A DNA stretch of 64,000 nucleotides from positions 124,001-188,000 of the forward strand of contig JAFECB010000004.1 of NCBI GenBank assembly GCA_018242365.1, in the 5' to 3' direction. Shown here piece by piece: positions 1-8,501 of this stretch (positions are counted from its first letter, which is position 1; each line of letters starts with the position of its first letter). This DNA comes from Pseudomonadota bacterium (lineage in GTDB: Bacteria; Pseudomonadota; Gammaproteobacteria; Xanthomonadales; Xanthomonadaceae). The translations under genes were made by a program, and so were the position numbers. The notes under the pieces were generated by a model. That model was not told the origin of the DNA. It saw only the letters and a program-made list of their open reading frames with translations, and did no database searches.

Positions 1-284
1 GCGGCCCCGGCGACCCGGCGATCGCGCACCGCCACCGCCACCGCGCGTCGCCAATCGGTCAACGGCTCGCCATAGCCGCTGACCGTGGCATGTGCGGCCA
101 TGCCGAGCATGCGATCGCGAATCTCCTTCTGGAATCCGCTCATCACCGCCAGCGTAGTGATCAGCGCGGTCACGCCCAGCGCAATACCCAGAATCGAGGC
201 CAGCGAGATAAAGGAGATGAAGCCGTTGCGACGTTTTGCGCGCAAATAGCGCAGGCCGATGGCGACGGGAACGGGTTTGTACAT
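1..284 (-). CDS. Lipoprotein-releasing ABC transporter permease, LolC/LolE family (N-terminal part only)
   Basis: Inner-membrane permease of the Lol system, which extracts mature lipoproteins from the inner membrane for LolA. Only the first 94 codons are present; the gene runs off the left edge. The ATG at 284 opens a sequence starting [19 protein letters not shown], the typical positively charged LolC/E start. A first transmembrane segment (about residues 20-45) contains the family-typical [15 protein letters not shown]. It is the last gene seen of the minus-strand sdh run, 22 bp after the YgfX-like gene, and lolD would be expected next. LolC and LolE cannot be told apart from this fragment. 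Confidence 0.9.
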   Translation of the reverse strand, partial: MYKPVPVAIGLRYLRAKRRNGFISFISLASILGIALGVTALITTLAVMSGFQKEIRDRMLGMAAHATVSGYGEPLTDWRRAVAVAVRDRRVAGA

Positions 285-306
285 CGGGGGCCCTTGCAGT
301 GACCGC

Positions 307-798
307 CTATCGTGCCACCGATGCGCGGCCCAGTGCAGCCTCGCGGGCACGCATGGCCAGCCGCAGTTCACGTCGCGCGCGGACGTCCAGCACATCCGGC
401 CAGAACACCAGGCGTCGTCGAGGCCCACCGGCGTGCCCGCGCCATTCGAGGAAGGCCAAGGGACCACGCCAGCGCACGCGCAGCTCGATCATCGGATCAC
501 CATCGCAACGCGCTTCAGCACCCGACCCCGGGATCAGCAAGTCGCGAGCGACAGACCGGCGGTAGGTTCGAACGATACGCACGCCGTGGACGGCGGCCAA
601 CAGCGCCAGTGGACAGGCCACGCCCGGAGCCAGCCCGCTTGCGAGCACGGATAAAGGGGCAAGCAGGGTCAATAGCGCCAGTGTCAACGTGCAGATGCGC
701 GATGGTCGCCATTGGTAGTGTCCCGGCAGCGGTACCGCGCAGGGTTCAAGCCCGGATCGGCAGATTGCGGATGTGTTCGACGAGGTCGGCAAGTGCAT
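307..798 (-). CDS. YgfX/CptA-like inner-membrane protein downstream of sdhE
   Basis: Small protein of up to 163 residues with two adjacent hydrophobic segments (roughly residues 36-55 and 57-75) and a basic cytoplasmic C-terminal half, the layout of YgfX. In enterobacteria ygfX also sits directly after sdhE (ygfY). The name is based on layout and position more than on clear sequence identity. The start is uncertain: the ATG at 798 overlaps sdhE by 53 bp, and no ATG, GTG or TTG occurs in frame near the sdhE stop at 746, so either the overlap is real or a rarer codon is used. It is the gene before the Lol permease. Confidence 0.6.
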   Translation of the reverse strand: MHLPTSSNTSAICRSGLEPCAVPLPGHYQWRPSRICTLTLALLTLLAPLSVLASGLAPGVACPLALLAAVHGVRIVRTYRRSVARDLLIPGSGAEARCDGDPMIELRVRWRGPLAFLEWRGHAGGPRRRLVFWPDVLDVRARRELRLAMRAREAALGRASVAR

Positions 799-1003
799 AA
801 TCGGCAGGTTTCTCGAGACCGGAGAGCCAGCGCCAGAGGATGTCGTCCTCGCACGCCAACAGCCTCAGGAAAACATCCCGCTGCTCACTCGGACTTTGCC
901 GCCATCGCTGATCCAGCCAACGCCCCAGCAGGATGTCCAGCTCCATCATCCCGCGCCGACAGCGCCAGCGCAGTTTCTTCAGTTCGACGTCCTGGTCCAT
1001 CAT
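746..1003 (-). CDS. sdhE: FAD assembly factor SdhE (YgfY/CptB family)
   Basis: Small all-helical protein of 85 residues that promotes covalent attachment of FAD to SdhA. The hallmark RGxxE motif is present as RGMME near residues 17-21, within a [14 protein letters not shown] context typical of the family, and the length is normal. It lies 25 bp after sdhB on the same strand, so the flavinylation factor is co-transcribed with its client. The first two codons are both ATG; the first is used here. Confidence 0.93.
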   Translation of the reverse strand: MMDQDVELKKLRWRCRRGMMELDILLGRWLDQRWRQSPSEQRDVFLRLLACEDDILWRWLSGLEKPADYALADLVEHIRNLPIRA

Positions 1004-1028
1004 GTTCAGTGGGCCGAATCGGCCCGCA

Positions 1029-1811
1029 TCACAGCCTGCGCGCCAACATCAACTTCTTGATCTCGGCAATTGCCTTCGCCGGATTCAGTCCCTTCGGGCA
1101 GGTGCGGGTGCAGTTCATGATGGTGTGACAGCGGTAGAGCTTGAACGGATCTTCCAGCTCGTCCAGTCGCGTACCGGTGTCCTCGTCGCGGCTGTCGGCG
1201 ATCCAGCGATACGCCTGCAGCAGGATGGCCGGACCGAGGTAGCGGTCGCCATTCCACCAGTAGCTCGGGCAGGAGGTCGAGCAGCATGCGCAAAGGATGC
1301 ACTCGTACAAGCCATCGAGCTTCTTGCGATCTTCCGGCGACTGCAGCCGCTCGCGATCCGCCGGCGGCTGCGACTGGGTGCGGATCCATGGCCGGATGCT
1401 GGCGTACTGGGCGTAGAAATGAGTCAGGTCCGGGACCAGATCCTTCACCACCGGCATGTGCGGCAGCGGATGCACCTTTACGTGGCCCTTGTCGACCGAA
1501 TCGATCGCGCAGATGCAGGCCAGCGTGTTGGTGCCGTCGATGTTCATCGCGCAGGAGCCGCAGATGCCCTCGCGGCAGGAACGGCGGAAGGTCAGGGTCG
1601 GGTCGATCTCGTTCTTGATCTTGATCAGCGCGTCCAGGACCATCGGGCCGCAAGCGGCCATGTCCACCTCGTAGGTGTCCATGCGCGGATTGGCGTCGTC
1701 GTCCGGCGACCAGCGATAGACGTGGAAGGTGCGTGGCTTCTTCGCGCCCGGCGCTGGCCAGTGCTTGCCCTTCTGGATCTTCGAGTTTTTCGGCAGCGAA
1801 AATTCGGCCAT
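1029..1811 (-). CDS. sdhB: Succinate dehydrogenase iron-sulfur subunit
   Basis: Electron-transfer subunit of respiratory complex II (260 residues, normal length). The ferredoxin-like domain has the [2Fe-2S] cysteines C79, C84, C87 and C99 (CREGICGSC...C). The C-terminal domain has the [12 protein letters not shown] cluster motif (C171, C174, C177, C181) and the [14 protein letters not shown] motif (C228, C234, C238), together ligating the [4Fe-4S] and [3Fe-4S] clusters. It follows sdhA by 59 bp and precedes sdhE. All expected ligands are intact. Confidence 0.98.
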   Translation of the reverse strand: MAEFSLPKNSKIQKGKHWPAPGAKKPRTFHVYRWSPDDDANPRMDTYEVDMAACGPMVLDALIKIKNEIDPTLTFRRSCREGICGSCAMNIDGTNTLACICAIDSVDKGHVKVHPLPHMPVVKDLVPDLTHFYAQYASIRPWIRTQSQPPADRERLQSPEDRKKLDGLYECILCACCSTSCPSYWWNGDRYLGPAILLQAYRWIADSRDEDTGTRLDELEDPFKLYRCHTIMNCTRTCPKGLNPAKAIAEIKKLMLARRL

Positions 1812-1870
1812 TGCGTTCTCGGGATGCGTGTTCGTGGATCAGGTACGGAGCTGGCAGTGCATGCCGGGCG

Positions 1871-3658
1871 TCAGTAGACGCGCTTCTTCGGCGGCACCGT
1901 CTCGACCTCGTCGGTCAGGGTCTGGGTGTGCACCGGGCGGAAGTCGAAACCGGTGCGTCCATCGGCATCGATGGTGACCAGGGTGTGCTTCATCCATTCG
2001 GCGTCGTTGCGGTCCGGGAAATCCTCGTGGGCATGGGCACCGCGGCTCTCATGGCGCTGCTCGGCCGAATGCATGGTGACGACGGCCTGATCGAGCAGGT
2101 TGTCCAGCTCGAGCGTTTCAATCAGGTCCGAATTCCATACCAGCGAACGGTCGCTGACTTTGACCTTCTCGAACGACTTGCGCACCGCGTCGATCTTCGT
2201 GCAACCGTCCTTGAGCGACGCCGATGTGCGGAACACCGCCGCATCAGCCTGCATGGTGCGTTGCATATCGAGCCGGATCTGCGCTGTGGACAGCTCGCCA
2301 TTGGCATTGCGGAGGCGATCGAAACGGTCCAGCGCCTTGTCCAGCACGTCGCCCGGCAAGTCCTTGTGCGGCGCATCCGCCGTGTGGGTTTCGGCGCAGC
2401 GGTTGGCGACCGCGCGTCCGAACACCACCAGATCCAGCAGCGAATTCGAGCCGAGCCGGTTGCCGCCGTGCACCGATACGCAGGCTGCCTCGCCGATGGC
2501 GTACAGCCCATGCACCTGGGCATCGTTGTCGCTACCGCGCTTCTGCACCACTTCGCCGTGGTAATTGGTCGGGATGCCGCCCATGTTGTAGTGCACGGTC
2601 GGCAGCACCGGGATCGGTTCCTTGGTGACATCGACGCCGGCGAAGATGCGCGCCGATTCGGCGATGCCCGGCAGGCGCTCGTGGATGACCTCGGGGCCGA
2701 GGTGCATCAGATTGAGGAAGGCGTGGTCCTTGTGTTCGCCGACACCGCGGCCTTCGCGCACTTCGATGGTAATGGCGCGGCTGACCACGTCGCGCGAGGC
2801 GAGGTCCTTGGCGCTGGGCGCGTAGCGCTCCATGAAGCGTTCGCCGGCCGAGTTGGTGAGGTAGCCGCCCTCGCCGCGCACGCCTTCGGTGATCAGGCAG
2901 CCGGCGCCGTAGATGCCGGTGGGATGGAACTGCACGAATTCCATGTCCTGCATCTGCAGGCCCGCGCGCAGCGCCATGCCGCCGCCGTCACCGGTGCAGG
3001 TATGCGCCGAAGTGCAGCTGAAATAGGCGCGGCCGTAGCCGCCGGTCGCCAGCACCACGCCGTGGGCGCGGAAGAAATGCAGGGTACCTTCGTTCATGTC
3101 GAGCGTGAGCACACCGACGCAGGTGCCTTCGTTGTCGAAGATCAGGTCGATGGCGAAGTATTCGACGAAGACCGTCGCGCCGTGCGCCAGCGACTGCTGG
3201 TACAGCGTATGCAGCATGGCGTGGCCGGTGCGGTCGGCGGCGGCGCAGGTGCGCTGCGCGGTACCCTGCCCGTAGCGCGTGGTCATGCCGCCGAACGGAC
3301 GCTGGTAGATGTGCCCGTCCTCGGTGCGCGAGAACGGCACGCCGTAGTGTTCAAGCTCGATCACCGCCTGCGGGGCGTTCTTGCACATGTACTCGATGGC
3401 GTCCTGGTCACCCAGCCAGTCGCCGCCCTTGACGGTGTCGTAGAAGTGGTAGCGCCAGTCGTCCTCGCCCATGTTGCCGAGCGCCGCGGCGATGCCACCC
3501 TGCGCCGCCACGGTGTGGCTGCGGGTGGGGAAGACCTTGCTGATGCACGCGGTCTTCAGCCCCTTCTCGGCGAGGCCGAAGGTGGCACGCAGGCCGGCGC
3601 CACCGGCACCGACCACCAGCATGTCGAACTTGTGTTCCTGGATCTTGTAGGCAGGCAT
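1871..3658 (-). CDS. sdhA: Succinate dehydrogenase flavoprotein subunit
   Basis: Catalytic subunit of complex II (595 residues) that oxidises succinate to fumarate in the TCA cycle. The N-terminal Rossmann motif [11 protein letters not shown] (about residues 15-25) is followed by the SHTVAAQGG segment, where His48 is the residue expected to carry covalently bound FAD. The C-terminal capping motif [16 protein letters not shown] and the final TVPPKKRVY tail are typical. The start lies 6 bp after the sdhD stop. Its dedicated flavinylation factor sdhE and the SDHAF4-like gene are in the same transcription unit. Confidence 0.98.
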   Translation of the reverse strand: MPAYKIQEHKFDMLVVGAGGAGLRATFGLAEKGLKTACISKVFPTRSHTVAAQGGIAAALGNMGEDDWRYHFYDTVKGGDWLGDQDAIEYMCKNAPQAVIELEHYGVPFSRTEDGHIYQRPFGGMTTRYGQGTAQRTCAAADRTGHAMLHTLYQQSLAHGATVFVEYFAIDLIFDNEGTCVGVLTLDMNEGTLHFFRAHGVVLATGGYGRAYFSCTSAHTCTGDGGGMALRAGLQMQDMEFVQFHPTGIYGAGCLITEGVRGEGGYLTNSAGERFMERYAPSAKDLASRDVVSRAITIEVREGRGVGEHKDHAFLNLMHLGPEVIHERLPGIAESARIFAGVDVTKEPIPVLPTVHYNMGGIPTNYHGEVVQKRGSDNDAQVHGLYAIGEAACVSVHGGNRLGSNSLLDLVVFGRAVANRCAETHTADAPHKDLPGDVLDKALDRFDRLRNANGELSTAQIRLDMQRTMQADAAVFRTSASLKDGCTKIDAVRKSFEKVKVSDRSLVWNSDLIETLELDNLLDQAVVTMHSAEQRHESRGAHAHEDFPDRNDAEWMKHTLVTIDADGRTGFDFRPVHTQTLTDEVETVPPKKRVY

Positions 3659-3664
3659 CGACGA

Positions 3665-4060
3665 TCAACTCCCGAGCGCGATGCGCAGCACCGCAAGCAC
3701 GCTGGCGATTCCGGCCAGCGCGCAGAAAATGAGGGTGGCAAGCTGCAGCACGACCGCGTTGAACGGCGTGTGCACGTAGTCTTCGATCACGACCTGCACG
3801 CCCAGCCGTGCGTGCCAGAACATCGCGATCAGGAACAACACGAGAACCGAGGCGTTGATCGGGTCGGCGACCAGGCCGTGGATGATCGAATAGTCCGCGC
3901 TGCGCAGCGTGAGCAGGATCCCGAGCAGCCACAACGCACACAGGCCGATAGTGACGGCCGTGACGCGCTGCCAGATGAAGTGGTGGACACCATCCTTGGC
4001 CGAACCGAGGCCACGGGCACGCTTGGTCGGCGTGCGCAGATCGTCGATGCGATTGCTCAT
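3665..4060 (-). CDS. sdhD: Succinate dehydrogenase membrane anchor subunit SdhD
   Basis: Hydrophobic anchor (131 residues, three transmembrane helices) that with SdhC binds haem b and ubiquinone. The HFIWQRVTAV segment near the N-terminus and the H-x3-G-x-Q-x-V-I-x-D-Y segment (HARLGVQVVIEDYVH) hold the haem/quinone-site residues typical of the family. I chose the ATG at 4060 rather than an upstream in-frame start because it forms an ATGA overlap with the sdhC stop and gives the usual length. Confidence 0.95.
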   Translation of the reverse strand: MSNRIDDLRTPTKRARGLGSAKDGVHHFIWQRVTAVTIGLCALWLLGILLTLRSADYSIIHGLVADPINASVLVLFLIAMFWHARLGVQVVIEDYVHTPFNAVVLQLATLIFCALAGIASVLAVLRIALGS

Positions 4061-4452
4061 GGCTGCCCCCAACGTGCCAGCAGGATGCCCCAGACGGTCG
4101 CGGTCAGGACCACGCTGCCGATCATCGAGATCAGGCTGCTGCGCACGAACTGCGGGATCGCAAAACCCAGCCCCCCGTCCTGCAGCAAATGGCGGACACC
4201 GTTGATGAGGTGGTAGGACAGTGCCCACGTGAAGGCCAGCAGCACGAACAGGCCGGGAATCGAACCTGCAAGCTTGGTGAAGAAGGCCCAGCGATCAGGG
4301 CCCATCGACAGCGACACCAGCCCGCAGACCAGCAACAGCGAACCCGCCGCCAAAGCCATGCCGGTGGCGCGGTGCAGGATCGAGGACAGCATCTGCGCCT
4401 GCCATTTGTAGATCTGCAGGTGCGGTGAAAGTGGTCGTTCGCGGGTCGCCAT
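4057..4452 (-). CDS. sdhC: Succinate dehydrogenase cytochrome b556 subunit SdhC
   Basis: Membrane anchor of complex II (131 residues, three transmembrane helices). The signature RPLSPHLQIYKW close to the N-terminus and the SSILHRATGMAL segment form the quinone-site face; YHLINGVRHLLQD supplies the haem-ligand histidine. The stop overlaps the sdhD start by ATGA, so the two anchor subunits are translationally coupled. It begins 46 bp after the SDHAF4-like gene. Confidence 0.96.
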   Translation of the reverse strand: MATRERPLSPHLQIYKWQAQMLSSILHRATGMALAAGSLLLVCGLVSLSMGPDRWAFFTKLAGSIPGLFVLLAFTWALSYHLINGVRHLLQDGGLGFAIPQFVRSSLISMIGSVVLTATVWGILLARWGQP

Positions 4453-4498
4453 GGGCGGTCGCTTCTCGGTTGGGCGGCCTGGGCCGCGTGGAGGTCAG

Positions 4499-4690
4499 TC
4501 AGAAGTCGATGCAGCGGCCGTCTTTTTCCCAATCACCGTAGCGTGTGGGTTCCAGACCCTTCTCGCGCCCGCCGAACTCAGGGGGCAGGCCCGGGTTCCC
4601 CGAGGTCGGCGTGACCGGCTTGTGGTCGCCCTGCGCAGGTCCCTGCGGGGCCTTGCTGGCGTCGGAAGCGCTTGCCTGTGGTGCATTCAT
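4499..4690 (-). CDS. SDHAF4-like succinate dehydrogenase assembly factor (DUF1674)
   Basis: Very small protein of 63 residues whose C-terminal half carries the DUF1674 signature: LPPEFGGREKGLEPTRYGDW followed by EKDGRC and a terminal aspartate-phenylalanine. In eukaryotes the homologue (Sdh8/SDHAF4) binds FAD-loaded SdhA and protects it before assembly. The frame is open further upstream, but the ATG at 4690 starts the low-complexity N-terminus typical of the family. It is the promoter-proximal gene of the sdh operon, so the operon starts and ends with SdhA-maturation factors. Confidence 0.88.
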   Translation of the reverse strand: MNAPQASASDASKAPQGPAQGDHKPVTPTSGNPGLPPEFGGREKGLEPTRYGDWEKDGRCIDF

Positions 4691-4917
4691 GACTGCCAAG
4701 TCTACGGCGCAAGGCCTTGTTGCGACAAGCGCGAAGCCCGCACGAAGCCCGTCGCACACGTCGCCCGCGCGCCTTGCGCCCGCGGAAATGGTCTTGCAGC
4801 CGGGCGCGCCAGAGGCGAAGCTGCGAACTTGATCGCATATCCTCCGACTGGGGCGCGGAGTCAGGCTGGCGCAGGACGCCGGCACGCGGGATGATGCGGG
4901 AAAGGGAGAGTTGACGG

Positions 4918-6546
4918 ATGTCGTCCATGCAAACGCCAGTGGGTTCGCCGGTTCAATCTGACGTGCTGGTCATCGGCGGCGGCCTGGCCGGCATCGTGAC
5001 GGCGCTCGAGTGCCTGCGTGCCGGCAAGCGCGTGACCCTGGTCGACCGCGATACGCCGGAGCGCTTCGGCGGGCTGGCGCTGTGGGCGTTCGGTGGCATG
5101 GCACTGGTCGGCACACCGCTGCAGGAACGCGCCGGCATCCCGGACACGCCCGAGCGTGCGCTACGTGACTGGGTGCGCTTCGGTGAGCTCGACCCCAACG
5201 ACACCTGGCCCTACCTGTGGGCGCAGCACTATGTGGAACGCTCGCGCAGCGATGTCCACGATTGGCTGGCGGCACACGGCATCGGCTTCCTGCCGGCAGT
5301 CAACTGGGTGGAACGTGGCCGCTACGGCGAAGGCAACAGCCTGCCGCGCTACCACATCCTCTGGGGCACCGCGCAGCGGATGATCCAGTGCCTGATCGAA
5401 GCACTGCATGAAGCGGGAGCCGGCGGCAAGCTCACCCTCCTGCATCGGCATACCGTGATCGGGCTGGAATACGGCTTCGGTCGCATCGCCGGCGCGGTGG
5501 CGCGCAACGAGGATTCCTCGGTGGAAGTGCAACTGGAAGCACCGGTGGTGGTGCTGGCCACCGGCGGCATCAATGGCAGCCTGCCGCAGGCGCGCCGCAA
5601 TTGGCCGATCCAGCAGCCCTTGCCCAGCGACATGCTCAACGGCGCCAGTCCGCTCTCGGATGGCAAGCTGCACCAGATCGCAACGGGTTTTGGCGCACAG
5701 ATCACCCATGCCGGCGAGATGTGGAACTACGCCGCCGGCGTGCCGCACCCCAAGCCGCATTTCCCCGGCCACGGCCTGTCGCTGATCCCCTGCAAATCGG
5801 CGCTGTGGCTGGATCATCGCGGCCGCCGCATCGGCCCGGAACCCTTGGTCACCGGCTTCGACACCTCGTGGCTGTGCCAACGCGTCGCCGAGCAGGACAA
5901 GCCGTGGACCTGGCAGGTATTGAATCGCCGCATCGCGCTGAAGGAGTTCGCGATCTCGGGCGCCGAGCACAATCCGCGCATCCGTGATCGCCAGTTCGTC
6001 CAGTTCCTGACCGAAACCCTGTTCGGCAATGCGCGACTGGTCGACCAGATGCACCGCGAAGTCCCGCAGTTCCTGGTCGATGACAGCCTCGCCGGGCTCG
6101 CAGTGAAGATGAACGCGCTGGCCGGCACCGACGACATCGATCCGGATGTCCTGCAAGCGACCGTCGACGCCTTCGACACCAATTTCGTCGATGGCAAGAC
6201 GCTGGAGAACGACGCCCAGATCCGCGCGATCATGCACGCCCGCCAGTGGCGGCCCGATCGTCTGCGCACCTGCAAGCCTGCGCCCTTGCAGAAGCTGGGA
6301 GCAGGCCCGTTCATCGCCATCCAGACCCGGCTGATCACCCGCAAGAGCTTGGGTGGCCTGCGCACCGACCTCGACAGCCGCGTGCTGGACGGCAACGACC
6401 AGCCGATCGACGGGCTGTACTGCGTCGGCGAAGCGGCCGGCTTCGGTGGCGGCGGTTCCTGCGGCAAGCGCTCGCTGGAGGGCACCTTCCTGCCTGGCTG
6501 CATTCTCACCGCACGCGCCGCAGCTCGTTCGATCAGCAAGGGCTGA
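4918..6546 (+). CDS. FAD-dependent dehydrogenase, fumarate-reductase/ketosteroid-dehydrogenase-like (COG3573 type)
   Basis: Flavoprotein of 542 residues. The FAD-binding Rossmann motif is VLVIGGGLAGIVTALE (about residues 16-31), and a second FAD-contacting stretch near the C-terminus reads YCVGEAAGFGGGGSCGKR. The organisation resembles ketosteroid delta-1-dehydrogenases and flavocytochrome fumarate reductases, but the substrate is unknown. A purine-rich GGGAGAG lies ahead of the ATG at 4918; the ATG at 4927 is a possible alternative. The gene is divergent from the sdh operon and followed after 2 bp by a ThDP enzyme, implying joint function. Confidence 0.85.
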   Translation: MSSMQTPVGSPVQSDVLVIGGGLAGIVTALECLRAGKRVTLVDRDTPERFGGLALWAFGGMALVGTPLQERAGIPDTPERALRDWVRFGELDPNDTWPYLWAQHYVERSRSDVHDWLAAHGIGFLPAVNWVERGRYGEGNSLPRYHILWGTAQRMIQCLIEALHEAGAGGKLTLLHRHTVIGLEYGFGRIAGAVARNEDSSVEVQLEAPVVVLATGGINGSLPQARRNWPIQQPLPSDMLNGASPLSDGKLHQIATGFGAQITHAGEMWNYAAGVPHPKPHFPGHGLSLIPCKSALWLDHRGRRIGPEPLVTGFDTSWLCQRVAEQDKPWTWQVLNRRIALKEFAISGAEHNPRIRDRQFVQFLTETLFGNARLVDQMHREVPQFLVDDSLAGLAVKMNALAGTDDIDPDVLQATVDAFDTNFVDGKTLENDAQIRAIMHARQWRPDRLRTCKPAPLQKLGAGPFIAIQTRLITRKSLGGLRTDLDSRVLDGNDQPIDGLYCVGEAAGFGGGGSCGKRSLEGTFLPGCILTARAAARSISKG

Positions 6547-6548
6547 AC

Positions 6549-8210
6549 GTGCCGAACGGCGCCCAGGCCCTGCTGCAAACCCTGGCCGATGCCGGCATCG
6601 ACGTCTGCTTCAGCAACCCCGGCACCAGCGAGATGCATTTCGTCGCCGCGCTCGATTCCGAGCCACGGATGCGCGCCGTGTTGTGCCTGTTCGAAGGCGT
6701 GGCCACCGGCGCCGCCGATGGCTATGCGCGGATGGCCGGCAAACCGGCCGCTACCCTGCTCCATCTGGGTTGTGGCCTCGGCAATGGCCTTGCCAACCTG
6801 CACAACGCCCGCAAGGGCAAGGTGCCGGTGGTCAATATCGTCGGCGACCACGCGACCTTTCATGTGCCGCTGGATGCGCAGTTGCAATCGGATATCGAGA
6901 CCGTGGCGCGCAATGTCTCGCCCGGGTTCGTGCGCACCTCGAACCACACGGCCGACCTGTGCCGTGACGCGGCAGATGCGATCACCGCCGCACGCGGCCT
7001 GCCCGGACAGGTCGCCACCCTGATCCTGCCGGCCGACGTGAGTTGGGGCGACGGTGGCCAGCCCTGCCCGCCGCCGCCATTACCGGCACCCGCGGCACCC
7101 GATGATGGGGCGGTGCAGGCGATTGCCGACGCCATACGCAGTGGCGGCAAGGCCGCCCTGCTGTTGGGCGGGCAGGCCTTGCGCGAACCGGCCCTACTGG
7201 CCGCGGCAAAGATCGCCGCGCACTGCGGCATGAAGGTGTTCTGCGAGGTGTTCCCGACGCGGTTGGAACGCGGCGCCGGGTTGCCGGCGGTCGAGCGCAT
7301 TGCCTATCTCGCCGAGATGGCCAGCCTGCAACTTTCCGGCCTCCAGCATCTGGTCCTGGTCGATGCCAAATCACCGGTGTCGTTCTTCGCCTATCCCGGC
7401 AAGGCCAGCGATCTGGTGCCGACGGGCTGCACCGTGCACACGCTGGCAACACCCGCGCAGGACGCCGTTGCCGGGCTCGATAAACTTGCCGCTGCGCTGG
7501 ACGCGACATCGGCCACACCCGTCCTGCAAGCGGCCGCACGTCCATCGCGCCCACGCGGCCGCCTGACCGCCGCCAAAGTCTGCAAGGCCGTTGGCCATCT
7601 GTTGCCCGAGCGCGCGATCCTGATCGATGAAGCCATCACCTCGGGCCTGATGCTGGGCGTGATGACCGCCGGCGGCCCGCGCCACGACCTGCTGACCCTG
7701 ACCGGCGGCGCGATCGGACAAAGCCTGCCCAATGCCGTGGGTGCCGCGATTGCCTGCCCCGATCGCAAGGTGCTTGCATTGGTCGGTGACGGCAGCGCGA
7801 TGTACACGGTGCAGGCGCTATGGACGATGGCGCGCGAACGCCTCGACGTCATCGCGGTGATCTTCAACAACGCCAGCTACTCGGTGCTCAACGTCGAGCT
7901 GGATCGGGTCGGCGCCGGTAGCCGTGGGGGCCCCAAGGCCAAGGCGCAACTCGACCTGCACGGCCCCGTGCTCGATTTCGCATCGCTGGCACGCGGCATG
8001 GGCGTGACGGCGACCCGCTGCGACCGTGCCGATGCCTTCTGCACGGCGCTGGAAACCGCGCTGGCGACACCCGGTCCGCACCTCATCGAGGCCGTGGTGC
8101 CAGAGTCGTTGAACGCCAGCAAGCGCCGCGTCCTGCCTTGGCTGCTGCGCAGCCTTCCCAACCTGCCGAAGCCGGTGGCATTGGCGCTCAAGCGCAAGAT
8201 CGCACCGTAG
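6549..8210 (+). CDS. Thiamine-diphosphate-dependent enzyme, acetolactate synthase/benzoylformate decarboxylase family
   Basis: ThDP enzyme of 553 residues with the usual PYR, central and PP domains. The conserved catalytic glutamate is in LFEGVATGAADGYARM (E49). The ThDP/Mg-binding motif begins VGDGSAMYTVQALW and ends about 25 residues later at the NN of VIFNN. The frame is open upstream inside the preceding gene; the GTG at 6549, 2 bp after that gene's stop, is the sensible start because it begins directly with the PYR domain. It is probably not the branched-chain biosynthetic enzyme, since no small subunit follows. A role in 2-oxoacid decarboxylation or carboligation is inferred. Confidence 0.85.
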   Translation: MPNGAQALLQTLADAGIDVCFSNPGTSEMHFVAALDSEPRMRAVLCLFEGVATGAADGYARMAGKPAATLLHLGCGLGNGLANLHNARKGKVPVVNIVGDHATFHVPLDAQLQSDIETVARNVSPGFVRTSNHTADLCRDAADAITAARGLPGQVATLILPADVSWGDGGQPCPPPPLPAPAAPDDGAVQAIADAIRSGGKAALLLGGQALREPALLAAAKIAAHCGMKVFCEVFPTRLERGAGLPAVERIAYLAEMASLQLSGLQHLVLVDAKSPVSFFAYPGKASDLVPTGCTVHTLATPAQDAVAGLDKLAAALDATSATPVLQAAARPSRPRGRLTAAKVCKAVGHLLPERAILIDEAITSGLMLGVMTAGGPRHDLLTLTGGAIGQSLPNAVGAAIACPDRKVLALVGDGSAMYTVQALWTMARERLDVIAVIFNNASYSVLNVELDRVGAGSRGGPKAKAQLDLHGPVLDFASLARGMGVTATRCDRADAFCTALETALATPGPHLIEAVVPESLNASKRRVLPWLLRSLPNLPKPVALALKRKIAP

Positions 8211-8441
8211 ACGGTTCTGCAACGCAGGCCTGCCCTGCTACGAGGCGGCCCCGCGTCGGCGCGATTCCGCGGCCAGGTTCACCGTGCCTTCCGGCACCGT
8301 CGCTACGCGCAACGCAGGCTTGACGCTACCCATCCCTGCCAGTGATGCGCGGCATCGGTCGCGCCAGTAATACCTTCTCCGCGAGTTCCGACGGATGCGA
8401 CCGCATCGCCACACAACGTACGCACGGCGGCGATTGCTATC

Positions 8442-8460
8442 GATAATCGTTCTCATTATT
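8442..8460 (+). promoter_or_regulatory. Putative Fur box upstream of the TonB-dependent receptor
   Basis: A 19-bp site matching the classical Fur consensus at 14 of 19 positions: GATAAT, a divergent centre, then TCATTAT. It lies about 40 bp before the receptor start, where bound Fe-Fur would block transcription. The three genes that follow (receptor, PiuC, PepSY protein) form a typical iron-starvation cassette. Confidence 0.75.
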
Positions 8461-8501
8461 ATTTCCGGCCATTCTCGCTACTCCTGCTCTTCTCCCCCTC
8501 G

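Noticed and set aside
1733..4216. Long open frame on the plus strand antisense to sdhB/sdhA/sdhD (827 codons)
   Set aside because: It mirrors genuine sdh genes with clear cofactor motifs; its translation is rich in His/Arg/Ala/Val with no domain, as expected for antisense frames in GC-rich DNA.
8238..8456. Minus-strand 72-codon ORF upstream of the receptor
   Set aside because: It would overlap the Fur box, is extremely arginine-rich, and has no homology I recognise.
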